Below are positions 9,407 to 18,266 of a stretch of 64,000 bases of DNA, piece after piece (the first letter of the stretch is position 1; each line of letters opens with the position of its first letter). This stretch comes from Acidobacteriota bacterium (lineage in GTDB: Bacteria > Acidobacteriota > Thermoanaerobaculia > Multivoradales > Multivoraceae). Location of the stretch: positions 999,786-1,063,785 of the forward strand of contig JAPPCR010000006.1 in the NCBI GenBank assembly GCA_028875725.1. Reading direction: 5' to 3'. The notes below the pieces were generated by a model. That model did not search any database and had not been told where the DNA came from. It saw only the letters and a list, made by a program, of their open reading frames with translations. The translations under genes were made by a program, and so were the position numbers.

Positions 9407-11677
9407 TCATGGCTCGCCGCGCACCGCGTGCAGCAGCTTTCCGCTTCTGAGTAGCAACGTGTCGCCGGCCGGGGCGACTCCGGTGAGGTACTCGTCGACC
9501 TCGACACGGCTCGTGGCCAGCACCTCGCCGCCTCGAGTGCCGGCGCTGAGGACGTCGGTAGCGCCCTTCTCGCCGAAGAAGAAGACGCGCTCGCCGGCTG
9601 CGATGGGGGTCACCCAGGCCGGTTGCGAGAGCCTGCGCTGCCAGTGCGACTTCCCGGTCGCCGGGTCGATGCACTGGGCGACGCCGGCGGCGTTCGCCCA
9701 GTAGATGCAATCCCCGGCCAGCACGGGAGAGGCGAAGTGAGCGGTCGATTCGGAGCGCCAGACGATGTCGTCCTCGCCGAGTTCTCCTCGGGCGCCGCGC
9801 CGGATGGCGAAGTTGGCGGGCCGCTCCGAACCGGAGACGATGACGAGCTCCTCCGTGATCAGAGGCGACTGGGTGGTGTTCGACTTGACGTTCGGAATCC
9901 ACCACAGCCGTTCTCCGGTCCTGGCGTCATAGCCCTCGACGGAACCATTCGAACTGACGACGATCTCGCGTCCGTCGGGCGACAGGGTGGGCGTGGTCCA
10001 GGACACGCCCGGCTCGCGATCGGCCTTCCAGCGCTCTTCGCCGGTGACGCGGTCGACGGCGAGCAGGTAGGAGTAGGTCTTGCGCGCCAGCAGGACGACT
10101 GCATGATCGCTTGCCAGGAGCACGGAGCCGCCGACGCCGTGGTTGCCGGCGAAACTGCCGTGATCGGCGGAGAGATTCCGGTGCCAGAGGCGGTTGCCGT
10201 CGTGGTCGGTGGCGAACAGATCGCCGGTGCCGAAGAAGAGAGTGATCCTCTCGGCGTCGATGGCGGGAGTGGGGGCGGCGCGGGCCGTGTACTGGTTGAA
10301 GGGCAGACGCTCCGAGGCAGGCCAGCTCCGGCGCCAGAGCTCCTCGCCGTCGGCGATGCGGATGGCCGTGAGCCACAACGTGTCCTTGGCGTCCTCGGCG
10401 TCGGCGGTCACCGACGTCACGTAGGCCGTGCCGCGCCAGACGACCGGGCCGGAGTGGCCGAAGGCGGGAAGCTCGACGGTCCAGGCCGGCTCGGTCCAGG
10501 CCGAGGGCAGGTCGGAACCTTCGACCGTGCTGGCGCCGCCGTCACGAAAGCCTGCCCAGTCAGTCTCTGTGTCCGGGGGAGCGGTGCCGTCGGCGGAGGG
10601 TGAGCCTGAGCCGACGCCGAGAGCCGACAGGAGGTGCCGCTCGACGGAGTTCAGGTGGCCGCTACGGTTCGCACCGCCGATCGCGAACAGGGCTTCACCG
10701 TCGCTAACGAGACGGTGGAAGAACCGGTGCTCATGGAGATCGCTGGCGTGGGTCCAGTCGTCGTCGCCGCTACGGATGCTGTAGATCCGACCGTCCGCCT
10801 GGCTGATAAGAAGAGCGTCACCTGTCGTGACCGCATCGGCGCCGAACCCATTGAGGCTGCCCGAGGCAGGCAGCTCCGGGCCGGGTGTCCAGGTGTCGGC
10901 GGCAGGATCGTAGATGTCGACGCGTCTCGTCGTGTCGCCGTTGTCGTCGAGCCCGCCCAGCACCCATAGTTTGCCGTCGAATCCGACCGCGGCGTTCGCG
11001 CGGACGCCGATCGGCGTCTCCGTGAGCACCCGCCACTGGCCGATGGAATCTCCGTCGAGCGTCGTGAGGTCGAGTGCGAACACAGACCGTTCCCAGAGGG
11101 GGTCTTCCACGGAGCCTCTCAGTTCCCAGCCGCCGGCCACGACGAGAAGATCGCCCACCACGGCCAGGTCGTGCGAGGACCTGCCTGCCGGCAGGGCCAT
11201 GAACCGTTGCCAGCGGTTCTCTTCGGGCAGGAAGCGGGCCGCGCTCTTCACGGAGTAGAGCTCGCCCGGTTCCCGCCTGGGATTGTCTGCCCGCATCCCG
11301 CCCACGCGGTAGAGGGCGCCGTCGTACTCGATCAGGGCCGTGCCCTGGAGCGGCCGCCCCGGCGGCAGTGCCAGCCAGCCGGGTGTGGGTCCGGGGCTGT
11401 CGAGATCGACTGGATGGCGCAGGAAGAGCTGGCTCAGGTTCTCGAACGAGTGCACGTGCTGCCGGCCGATGTGGCCGCCGTAGACGTAGAGAGAACCGTC
11501 CAGATGGGCGGCGCCGAAACTCGAGATGGCGAGGGGCAGATCGGCGACCGTCGGCGGTTCGGCAGGAGCGTCCACTTCTTCGGCAACAGCAAGCTGGACA
11601 GCCACTGTTCCGAGAGCAACGGTGGCCGCAGCGGCGGTGCGGCGAATCCCGCCGCTGAGAGGCTTGGTGTCGAGCAT
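9407..11677 (-). CDS. Secreted kelch-repeat plus PQQ-like double beta-propeller protein
   Basis: About 756 residues with an N-terminal signal segment (AAAATVALGTVAVQLAVA). The first half holds around six kelch-type blades, seen as repeated GG pairs followed by spaced aromatic residues (LYVYGGHIG, LLVVAGGWELRG, LWVLGGLDDNGD, LFAIGGANRSGH). The second half is a PQQ-enzyme-like propeller with repeated tetrads such as DGNRLWHRNLS, TGEERWKADREPG and TGERLWWIPNV. It lacks the catalytic and metal residues of PQQ dehydrogenases, so it is probably a binding or scaffold protein. It lies between the dehydrogenase/cytochrome group and the TonB receptor. ATG 11677 has no clear ribosome site; TTG 11695 is the alternative. 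Confidence 0.75.
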   Translation of the reverse strand: MLDTKPLSGGIRRTAAAATVALGTVAVQLAVAEEVDAPAEPPTVADLPLAISSFGAAHLDGSLYVYGGHIGRQHVHSFENLSQLFLRHPVDLDSPGPTPGWLALPPGRPLQGTALIEYDGALYRVGGMRADNPRREPGELYSVKSAARFLPEENRWQRFMALPAGRSSHDLAVVGDLLVVAGGWELRGSVEDPLWERSVFALDLTTLDGDSIGQWRVLTETPIGVRANAAVGFDGKLWVLGGLDDNGDTTRRVDIYDPAADTWTPGPELPASGSLNGFGADAVTTGDALLISQADGRIYSIRSGDDDWTHASDLHEHRFFHRLVSDGEALFAIGGANRSGHLNSVERHLLSALGVGSGSPSADGTAPPDTETDWAGFRDGGASTVEGSDLPSAWTEPAWTVELPAFGHSGPVVWRGTAYVTSVTADAEDAKDTLWLTAIRIADGEELWRRSWPASERLPFNQYTARAAPTPAIDAERITLFFGTGDLFATDHDGNRLWHRNLSADHGSFAGNHGVGGSVLLASDHAVVLLARKTYSYLLAVDRVTGEERWKADREPGVSWTTPTLSPDGREIVVSSNGSVEGYDARTGERLWWIPNVKSNTTQSPLITEELVIVSGSERPANFAIRRGARGELGEDDIVWRSESTAHFASPVLAGDCIYWANAAGVAQCIDPATGKSHWQRRLSQPAWVTPIAAGERVFFFGEKGATDVLSAGTRGGEVLATSRVEVDEYLTGVAPAGDTLLLRSGKLLHAVRGEP

Positions 11678-11772
11678 GGGTCTAAACTGAACCAATTAGG
11701 TTCTGTTTGTCAAGGACTGATTTGGTGCTCTTTTGCGGAACGTGGATTCTCCCGTGCTCCGGCGGCTCGGGA

Positions 11773-12279
11773 TCAGCCGCAGTCCACGCTGTTCGAGCGC
11801 ATGTACGCGATCACCTTCCAGATCGTGTCTTCCGGGATCTTCCCCTCGAAGGGGAGCATCTCCGTGTCCGGCACGCCCTGGTTGATCACGCGGTAGAGGT
11901 CGGCATCCGTGTCGCCGTGGTCCCAGTCACAGTCGAAGAGGTTCGGCGCGTCCTTGGTGACGCCCGGTGTCGTGGAATGGCAGTAGCCGGTGCAGACGGC
12001 GCGGAACATGCGCCGTCCGGCGGTGATCGCGGCGGGGTCCTCGAGGTACGCGGCGACGGGCGATGAAGCGGCTTGCGGTTCGGCGGCTGCGGCCGCGACG
12101 TCTGCGGCGGCCGGCGGCTCCACCGCGGCGGCGGGCTCCGCCGGCGCTGCAGTCGCCGTCGTGGCGTCGGCCGCGGCCTGGGCGCCGGGTTCCTCTGGCG
12201 CCGGCCCGCCGCCGGTGGCGCAGGCCGCCAGCAGCACCGGCAGGGTCAGGACGATCAACGAGGAGTAGCGAGCCTGCAC
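11773..12279 (-). CDS. Lipoprotein c-type cytochrome with CX3CH haem motif
   Basis: A 168-residue small cytochrome. The signal peptide ends in a lipobox with Cys20 (VLLAAC), followed by an Ala/Pro-rich linker to about residue 80. The haem site reads CTGYCH (Cys96, Cys100, His101), giving three residues between the cysteines instead of two. Met141 in TEMLPFEG is the likely sixth ligand. Two more cysteines (117 and 167) could form a disulfide. The gene follows the MxaJ-like gene by 62 bases and the PQQ dehydrogenase before that, so it is the probable electron acceptor for the dehydrogenase. Start is GTG 12279. Assignment as the xoxG/mxaG equivalent rests on context. Confidence 0.8.
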   Translation of the reverse strand: MQARYSSLIVLTLPVLLAACATGGGPAPEEPGAQAAADATTATAAPAEPAAAVEPPAAADVAAAAAEPQAASSPVAAYLEDPAAITAGRRMFRAVCTGYCHSTTPGVTKDAPNLFDCDWDHGDTDADLYRVINQGVPDTEMLPFEGKIPEDTIWKVIAYMRSNSVDCG

Positions 12280-12342
12280 GGCAGGCGGTTCGTTGGTGTT
12301 GGGCGGTTCGCTCGTGGTGGTCAGGGCGTTGCTCCTCGACAG

Positions 12343-13176
12343 TCAGGGTCCGCCGATGCCCAGCGCGCGGATCGCTTCCGGCGAGGACACGGTGGGGAAG
12401 GGTTCGATACGAAAGATGCCATAGCGCGCGGCCAACCGCGCCAGGGTGCCGTCGCGGCGCAGCTCGTCGAGTACGCGAGCGACTTCGTCACCAAGGGCGT
12501 CGCCGGCGCGGACGGCGGCGTGTTCGTTGAAGCGGAGTCCCGGGGGCGGCTCGAAGGCGTTCACGGGGTCCTTGCCCAGGCTGGCCAGGGCCGGACCGAA
12601 GATCAGCGCCGCGGCGGCCCGGCCATCGTCCACGGCGCCGACGACCTCGGCCGCGCTCGGTTGCGAGGTCCAGTCCAGCCCCGCCGCCTGGGCGGCGAAG
12701 TGGGCCAGCGACTGCAGCCGCACCGCCACCTTGCGGTTCGCCACCGCTTCTCGCAGATCCGCCCAGTCGAGACTCTCCACGGCCGGCATGTAGATCTCGA
12801 AGGCGGCCGCGTAGTAGGGCGGACTCAGATCGATCGCTCCCGCCAGCCGCCCGAGCGCGAGGTGGCCCGGCACGGAGGGCGCGAGATCGCATTCCCGTTC
12901 CAGCAAGGCCTCAAGTGGAAGATCCGTGTCGTCGATCTCGGAGTAGGGCGGAGCCTTTGGGCGCCAGACCGGAACGAAGTCGCGACCGAGCCGCTCGGCG
13001 GCCTCCCGAAACAGATCGTGGTCGAAGCCGGTGCCTTCGGCCCGGTGGGCTCGCGGCAGGTCGTCCTCGACAAGGCAGACCCGCAACTCCTCGGCCTGGG
13101 CGGGAGCGGCCGCCAGAAGAAGGGCGAGCGCGCCGGCCGCGGGCGTCCGCCGCCTCGCTGCCGACACCGCTGGCAT
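12343..13176 (-). CDS. MxaJ/XoxJ-like periplasmic solute-binding-family protein
   Basis: A 277-residue periplasmic protein of the bacterial extracellular solute-binding family 3 fold. It has a signal peptide (GALALLLAAAPAQA) and the usual start of the mature domain, EELRVCLVEDDLP. Such proteins accompany PQQ methanol dehydrogenases (MxaJ, XoxJ) and are thought to activate or stabilise them. The ATG at 13176 overlaps the stop of the dehydrogenase gene (TGATG), so translation is coupled. That coupling and the cytochrome gene downstream give the order dehydrogenase, J, cytochrome. An amino-acid ABC-binding role is less likely because no permease is nearby. Confidence 0.78.
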   Translation of the reverse strand: MPAVSAARRRTPAAGALALLLAAAPAQAEELRVCLVEDDLPRAHRAEGTGFDHDLFREAAERLGRDFVPVWRPKAPPYSEIDDTDLPLEALLERECDLAPSVPGHLALGRLAGAIDLSPPYYAAAFEIYMPAVESLDWADLREAVANRKVAVRLQSLAHFAAQAAGLDWTSQPSAAEVVGAVDDGRAAAALIFGPALASLGKDPVNAFEPPPGLRFNEHAAVRAGDALGDEVARVLDELRRDGTLARLAARYGIFRIEPFPTVSSPEAIRALGIGGP

Positions 13177-14903
13177 CAGGAATCGAGTTCGAAGACGAGC
13201 AGCATGCTGCCCTCGGGCAGGGAGGGCGCGGTGCCAACCGTTGTCTGGACGATGCCGCCGCCGCCGGAGCCGACGGCGAGGTAGGTCTTGCCCTCGTACT
13301 GGTAGGCAATCGGGTGGCTGCGGATGCCGGAGCCGGTCTGGTAGCGCCAGACTTCCTCGCCGGTCTCGGCGTCGAACCCGAGCAGGTGGCCGGAGGCGTT
13401 ACCGGTGACGACGAGGCCGCCCGCTGTGCTGAGCACGCCCGCGAGCATCGGCACCGGATCCCGGTAGCTCCACTTCGTTTCGCCGGTGCTGACGTCGATC
13501 GCCGACAGGTGCCCGTACGACTTGCCTTCGACGGTGTCGCTCGGAATCGGCTCGCCGCCGAAGAAGGGGATTCCCTCGACGAAGACGACGACGCCCTTGC
13601 GGAACATCATGCAGCTCTCGATCGTCGGCACGTAGGCGAGACCTGTCTCCGGGCTGTAGGCGCCGGCGTAGGCGGCGTTGTTGCCGCCGGCGAGGCCGGG
13701 GCAGACGCGCTGGGTCGGTTCGTCCGCCGGCTTCATCACCGGGTCGACGACCGGCCGCCCGTTCTCGTCCAGCGTCGCCCAGTTCAACTGGTGGACGTAC
13801 TGGCTCGCGTGCAGGAAGCCGCCGTCGCGGCGGTCCAGCACGTAGAAGTAGCCGTTCCGGTTCGCCTGGACCAGGGCGGGAATGGTCTGCTCGTTGACCT
13901 GGACGTCGACCAGCCACACCTCGGAGTTGCCGTCGTAGTCCCAGACGTCGTGGGGGGTGAACTGGAAGTACCACTTCCGCTCGCCCGTCTTGATGTCGAC
14001 CGCGAGCACGCTGTCGCTGTAGAGGTTGTCGCCGAGGCGGGTGTCGCCGTTCCAGTCGGGCGACGGGTTGCCGGTCGTCCAGAACAGGGTCCGGGTCGCC
14101 GGGTCGTAGCTGCCGGTGGCCCAGGTGGCGGCGCCGCCGGTCTTGTAGGACTCGCCGGCCCAGGTGTCGACTCCCGGTTCGCCGGCTTCCGGCACCGTGT
14201 AGTGGCGCCAGAGGAGCTCTCCAGTCTCCAGGTCGTAGCCATCGAAGAAGCCGCGCACGCCGTACTCGCCGCCGCCGATGCCGATGACCACCACGCCCTC
14301 CGCGATGAGCGGGGCCGAGGTGATGGAGAAGCCCTTCGCGTAGGGGATGACCTCGGTGTCCCAGGCAAGCTCGCCCGTCTTGCGGTTGAAAGCGAGCAGG
14401 CGGGCGTCCAGGGTGCCCATGACGACCAGGTCGCCGGAGATGCCGACGCCGCGGTTTACCGGCCCGCAGCAGATCCTCAGGTCGGAGGGGTTCTCGTGGT
14501 CGTAGCGCCAGAGCAGGCTGCCGTCCCCGGCGTCGTAGGCGAGCAGACGGTTCATCGACGATGTCAGGTAGAGGACGCCGTCGTAGACGACGGGTGAGGA
14601 TTCGAGCTGACCGGAGACGCCGGTCTGGGCGATCCAGGCGATACGGAGGTTGGCGGCGCTCTCCGGCGTCAGTTCGGTGATCGGGGAGTGTCGCCAGCTC
14701 GCGTAGTTGCCGCCGTAGTGGAGCCAGGATTCTCGGGTCGGCGCCGCTTCGAGCAGCGCCTGGTCGACCGGTCCCGCGCCGTCGCCCACCTCGGTCGCCG
14801 CCGGCCAGTGGTTCTGGGGCGCGGCCGCGACGCCTTCTTCCTGGGCTGCGAGGGGAAGAGACAGAAGCAGAAGGGCGAGGACGGCAAGGCGGCTGGCTGG
14901 CAT
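13176..14903 (-). CDS. PQQ-dependent alcohol dehydrogenase (methanol/ethanol family), probably lanthanide-type
   Basis: A 575-residue periplasmic quinoprotein with a signal peptide (LAVLALLLLSLPLAAQ) and an eight-bladed propeller. It oxidises primary alcohols and passes electrons from PQQ to a cytochrome. Key residues are visible: vicinal cysteines 145-146 (RICCGPVNRG), Glu213 in GGGEYGVRG, Asn279 in TTGNPSP, and catalytic Asp322 in HDVWDYDG. Asp324, two residues on, is the extra acid that marks lanthanide-dependent enzymes; calcium MxaF has Ala there. There is no fused cytochrome domain. The blade following Glu213 resembles the ethanol-type more than classic XoxF, so methanol as substrate is unproven. 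ATG 14903 has AGGAG ahead of it. Confidence 0.88.
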   Translation of the reverse strand: MPASRLAVLALLLLSLPLAAQEEGVAAAPQNHWPAATEVGDGAGPVDQALLEAAPTRESWLHYGGNYASWRHSPITELTPESAANLRIAWIAQTGVSGQLESSPVVYDGVLYLTSSMNRLLAYDAGDGSLLWRYDHENPSDLRICCGPVNRGVGISGDLVVMGTLDARLLAFNRKTGELAWDTEVIPYAKGFSITSAPLIAEGVVVIGIGGGEYGVRGFFDGYDLETGELLWRHYTVPEAGEPGVDTWAGESYKTGGAATWATGSYDPATRTLFWTTGNPSPDWNGDTRLGDNLYSDSVLAVDIKTGERKWYFQFTPHDVWDYDGNSEVWLVDVQVNEQTIPALVQANRNGYFYVLDRRDGGFLHASQYVHQLNWATLDENGRPVVDPVMKPADEPTQRVCPGLAGGNNAAYAGAYSPETGLAYVPTIESCMMFRKGVVVFVEGIPFFGGEPIPSDTVEGKSYGHLSAIDVSTGETKWSYRDPVPMLAGVLSTAGGLVVTGNASGHLLGFDAETGEEVWRYQTGSGIRSHPIAYQYEGKTYLAVGSGGGGIVQTTVGTAPSLPEGSMLLVFELDS

Positions 14904-14919
14904 GGACGATCTCCTGAGA

Positions 14920-14947
14920 CGTTCAGGTGTCGAAGACTCCCTGAACG
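14920..14947. promoter_or_regulatory. Inverted repeat upstream of the PQQ dehydrogenase gene
   Basis: CGTTCAGG at 14920-14927 and CCTGAACG at 14940-14947 form a perfect 8-base dyad with a 12-base spacer. The half-site centres are 20 bases apart, about two helical turns, as expected for an operator bound by a dimeric regulator. It lies 16 bases before the dehydrogenase start, just above the AGGAG site, so it could also act as an RNA stem in the leader. No regulator gene sits beside it. Confidence 0.4.
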
Positions 14948-15045
14948 AGGCTGTTCGTGCGGGCGGCGATGATACCGTGCGACTCGTTTCGGGCGCTTGG
15001 GCGCACCGATTCCGACCACCGCGCGACTGTGAGGAGAAGCCCGAG

Positions 15046-16161
15046 ATGACGGACGACGAGAGCGGCACGCAGTCACTCTACGGCCGGCTCGACCCGGAGC
15101 AGGTCGGTGCCTTCGCGCTGAAGGTGTGGCTGTTCAAGCAGGGCGAGCTCGTCTCCCTGATGATCCACCTCGGCGACCGATTGGGGCTCTACCGGACCCT
15201 GCAAGGCCTCGGTCCCGTGAGCTCGGTGGAGCTGGCCGAAGCCAGCGGGCTGAAGGAACGCTGGTTGCGCGAGTGGTTGCATGGCCAGGCGGCCGCCGGA
15301 CTGCTCGAGTACCACGGCGCCGAGAACGGCGGCGAGCCGCGCTTCGAGCTCGACGGCGTCGCCGCCGCGGTGCTCGCGGACGAGGAGAACTCCGTGGCCT
15401 TCGCCGCCGGCGCGTTCGGCTATCCGCCCGAGCACGATGTGATCGACGGTACGGCGGAGGCGTTCAGCACCGGAATCGGCCTGTCCTATCAGCAGCTCGG
15501 GTGCTGCGCCGCCCATCGCACCGAGCGGATGCTGGGCCCCTGGACCCGGCAGGCCCTGGTGCCGCGGATCATTCCGGCGCTCGACGGTGTCGAGGAGCGG
15601 CTGCGGGCAGGCATCGACGTTGTCGACGTCGGCTGCGGCGGCGGCGTGGCGCTTGTGTCCCTCGCTCAGGCCTTTCCGGCCTCGCGCTTCGTGGGCTACG
15701 ACCCGTCCGCTCACGCGATCGACATCGCTCGGGAGCGCACCCGGGAAGCGGGCGTCACGAACGTCGACTGGAAGATCGCCCGCGGCGAGGATCTGCCCCA
15801 GGTGCCCAGCTTCGACCTGGTCGTGACTTTCGACTGCATCCACGACATGACGCGGCCGGACCTCGTCATCGCGGCCATCCGCGGCGCCATCCGGGACGAC
15901 GGCACCTGGTTGATCAAGGACATCCGCAGCAGCCCGCGGTTCGAGGACAACATGCGCAATCCGGTGCTGGCGCTGCTCTACGGCTTCTCCGTCTCGGCCT
16001 GCATGTCGTCGGCCCTGTCCGAGCCGGACGGCATGGGTCTGGGAACGCTGGGCTTCAACCCGGTCGTGGCGGAGCGGATGGTGCGGGAAGGCGGCTTCAC
16101 CCGCTTCCGGATGCACGACTTCGACGACCCGGCCAACCTCTACTACGAAGTCCGGCCCTGA
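15046..16161 (+). CDS. SAM-dependent methyltransferase with N-terminal winged-helix domain
   Basis: A 371-residue class I methyltransferase. The N-terminal 100 residues form a winged-helix-like dimerisation domain (VELAEASGLKERWLREWLHG), followed by the SAM-binding motif VVDVGCGGGVALVSLA, an acidic residue after strand 2 (FVGYDPS) and LVVTFDCIHDM. This arrangement resembles the Rv2258c-like methyltransferases, often labelled transcriptional regulators. ATG 15046 is preceded by GAGGAG; an in-frame start at 14902 would overlap the divergent dehydrogenase gene. The substrate is unknown. It converges on the membrane-protein gene with 15 bases between. Confidence 0.8.
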   Translation: MTDDESGTQSLYGRLDPEQVGAFALKVWLFKQGELVSLMIHLGDRLGLYRTLQGLGPVSSVELAEASGLKERWLREWLHGQAAAGLLEYHGAENGGEPRFELDGVAAAVLADEENSVAFAAGAFGYPPEHDVIDGTAEAFSTGIGLSYQQLGCCAAHRTERMLGPWTRQALVPRIIPALDGVEERLRAGIDVVDVGCGGGVALVSLAQAFPASRFVGYDPSAHAIDIARERTREAGVTNVDWKIARGEDLPQVPSFDLVVTFDCIHDMTRPDLVIAAIRGAIRDDGTWLIKDIRSSPRFEDNMRNPVLALLYGFSVSACMSSALSEPDGMGLGTLGFNPVVAERMVREGGFTRFRMHDFDDPANLYYEVRP

Positions 16162-16176
16162 CCTGAGCAGGGCACA

Positions 16177-18252
16177 CTAGTCCCAGCGCAGGTCGACGCG
16201 GTCGATTGCCAGGCCGTTCGCCGGTGCCACATCGCCGGGTGGGACCTCGAGAACGAGTGGAGCGTCCGCCGGCCACGGCGCCTGCGCCAGCGTCCGGGTC
16301 TGCCAGCCGTCATCGGTCTCTTCAGCGAAGGTCAGGCGGCCGAGTTCCTGTCCGCCGGCGCGGGCGATCAGAGTGAGGGGCGACGGGCGGTTCCAGATCG
16401 CGCGGAGCGTGACGGCCAACTCCACCCGGCTGCCGCCGGCGATCACCGTCGACTCGGCCCGGCTACCTTCGGGCAGCACCCACGCTTCCGGGTAGCGCGT
16501 GCGGTCCAAAGTCCACCGTTCCGGTTCCAGGTTGCCCCCGGTTCGATGAACCGCCGCGCTCTCGATCTCCAGGCGCCGAGTTGGAAACGAGTCCGCGAGC
16601 ACCGGCAGGGCGGCCAGGAGCAGGACCGGCATGCCGGCGCACGCCGCCGCCACGGTTCTCCGGCGCACGCGTGCCGCGAGGATGGCCACGACGACCGCGA
16701 GCGCCGGCAGAAGCCACGTCGCCATCCGGGCCCGGGTGGCCGACGGCAGCAGGCGGGCCAGGTCGAGACCGGTTCGTGCTTCCAGATGATGAAGAAAGTG
16801 GTGACGACCGTCGGCGAGGTTGTACGTCCATCCCGGTTCCACGACGAACAGGACGGTCAGGGCGCCCGAGAGAAGCGCCAGCGCCAGGGCGAGGGCGACG
16901 ATGCCGGCCGCTGGCGAGCGGGTCGCTGAACCCGTGACGCCCTCGCGCCCTGAGGCGGTCGTTCGCTCGAAGAGGGGCACCAGCAGCAGGGCGAGGAACG
17001 GGAGGACGACGAGGCCATAGCGGAACGGGGGCGACCAGCCGCCGTACCACTCGCGGCGCGAGGCGACGAGGAGCAGTGTGGGCACGGCGATCAACGCGAC
17101 CTCCAACAGGAGCCGCCGGTTGCGCCGGAAGCTGACGAGGACGCCGGGGAACAGGAGCAGCCAGATCGGCGCGCAGGCAACCAGACCGTAGGCGAGGTCG
17201 AAGAACAGCCCGTTCAGCCCGAGCGCGAGCTGGGAGACCGGTTGCCGGTAGACCTCCAGTTCGTCCCACGAGTGCATGCCGAGCACGGTGCCGAACACGG
17301 CGCGGTTCGACCACAGGACCAGAAGGGCGGCCGGTCCCCCGACGGCTCCCAGCACCAGGAGTCCGCGGCGTCGCCGGGCCGGGGCCAGGCGCAGCACGAA
17401 GATCAGCGCGAGCGCGACGCTGATCAGGGCGAGCCGGAGCTTGATCGCGGGAAGAACCGCCAGCGACAAGGCGAGGAGAGTCCACGTGCTCCATTCGGCA
17501 CGTCCCGTTCCGGTCGTCGGACTCTCGTAGCCGCCGGTGAGGCGGTTGATCCACCGGAACGCCGCCACCGCGAGGACGACGGCGGCAACCTCGGCCCAGA
17601 TCTGCTGGCTGTAGATCAGGAACGGTGCGGCGAAGCTGAAGGTGGCGTAGGCGGCAAGGCGTGCCCGAGCGTCCTGGCTGAACGCGGTGAGATCGAGCAG
17701 CAGCCAGGCACCCAGGGCCGCCAGTCCGGCGATGACGACCATCGCGCCCGCCCTGCCGCCAAGGCGGTACGCGGGAGCCATGACCGCCTGTAGTACGGCG
17801 CCGTGGCGTGAGCGGATGGTCCCGTCGCTGGTTTCCGGATCGCCGGGCTGCGGTTCGATCGCGCGCGGCATGAACGCGAGCGAGTCCTGATTCCGGTAGT
17901 TGTTGGCGAGGTCGAGGTCGAAGTCGTACGCGATGCTGTGGGTGGTGAGGAGGAACCAGGGTTCGTCACCGTCGGGGGCGCGTTCGTGGATCGACCAGGG
18001 GATCAGGGCCAGGTAGGCGCCGAAGGGAAGCAGCAGGAAGACGAGCGGAGGCCGTCGGGCGCCGGCCGCGCGCTCGAGCAGGGGCTCGAGGGCCAGCACC
18101 CGGCAGGTGACGAAGAGCAGGCCGGCGGCCACCGCTCCCGCCATTGCGGCCGGTTGCCAGGCGGCGATGCCGAGGAGCGGCGCGGCGAGCGCGATCGCCG
18201 CGAGAACGACGGCCGCTCCCAGCACCCAGGCATCGATTCCGCGGCCGACCAT
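16177..18252 (-). CDS. Multi-pass membrane protein, putative GT-C fold glycosyltransferase
   Basis: A 691-residue integral membrane protein with about ten hydrophobic segments in the first 500 residues and a soluble beta-rich C-terminal domain. After the third hydrophobic segment it has HERAPDGDEPWFLLTTHS, an acidic DE motif in the first large periplasmic loop, which is where polyprenol-sugar-using GT-C enzymes place their catalytic acid. The later SRHGAVLQAVMAPAYRLGG fits the same group. I do not recognise a named subfamily. A role in periplasmic sugar transfer to lipid or protein is inferred from topology and the DE motif only. Confidence 0.55.
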   Translation of the reverse strand: MVGRGIDAWVLGAAVVLAAIALAAPLLGIAAWQPAAMAGAVAAGLLFVTCRVLALEPLLERAAGARRPPLVFLLLPFGAYLALIPWSIHERAPDGDEPWFLLTTHSIAYDFDLDLANNYRNQDSLAFMPRAIEPQPGDPETSDGTIRSRHGAVLQAVMAPAYRLGGRAGAMVVIAGLAALGAWLLLDLTAFSQDARARLAAYATFSFAAPFLIYSQQIWAEVAAVVLAVAAFRWINRLTGGYESPTTGTGRAEWSTWTLLALSLAVLPAIKLRLALISVALALIFVLRLAPARRRRGLLVLGAVGGPAALLVLWSNRAVFGTVLGMHSWDELEVYRQPVSQLALGLNGLFFDLAYGLVACAPIWLLLFPGVLVSFRRNRRLLLEVALIAVPTLLLVASRREWYGGWSPPFRYGLVVLPFLALLLVPLFERTTASGREGVTGSATRSPAAGIVALALALALLSGALTVLFVVEPGWTYNLADGRHHFLHHLEARTGLDLARLLPSATRARMATWLLPALAVVVAILAARVRRRTVAAACAGMPVLLLAALPVLADSFPTRRLEIESAAVHRTGGNLEPERWTLDRTRYPEAWVLPEGSRAESTVIAGGSRVELAVTLRAIWNRPSPLTLIARAGGQELGRLTFAEETDDGWQTRTLAQAPWPADAPLVLEVPPGDVAPANGLAIDRVDLRWD

Positions 18253-18266
18253 CTTCGCCGCATTCT

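Noticed and set aside
12063..13284. Plus-strand frame over the cytochrome and MxaJ-like genes
   Set aside because: Reversed copy of coding sequence with repetitive Arg/Gly content only.
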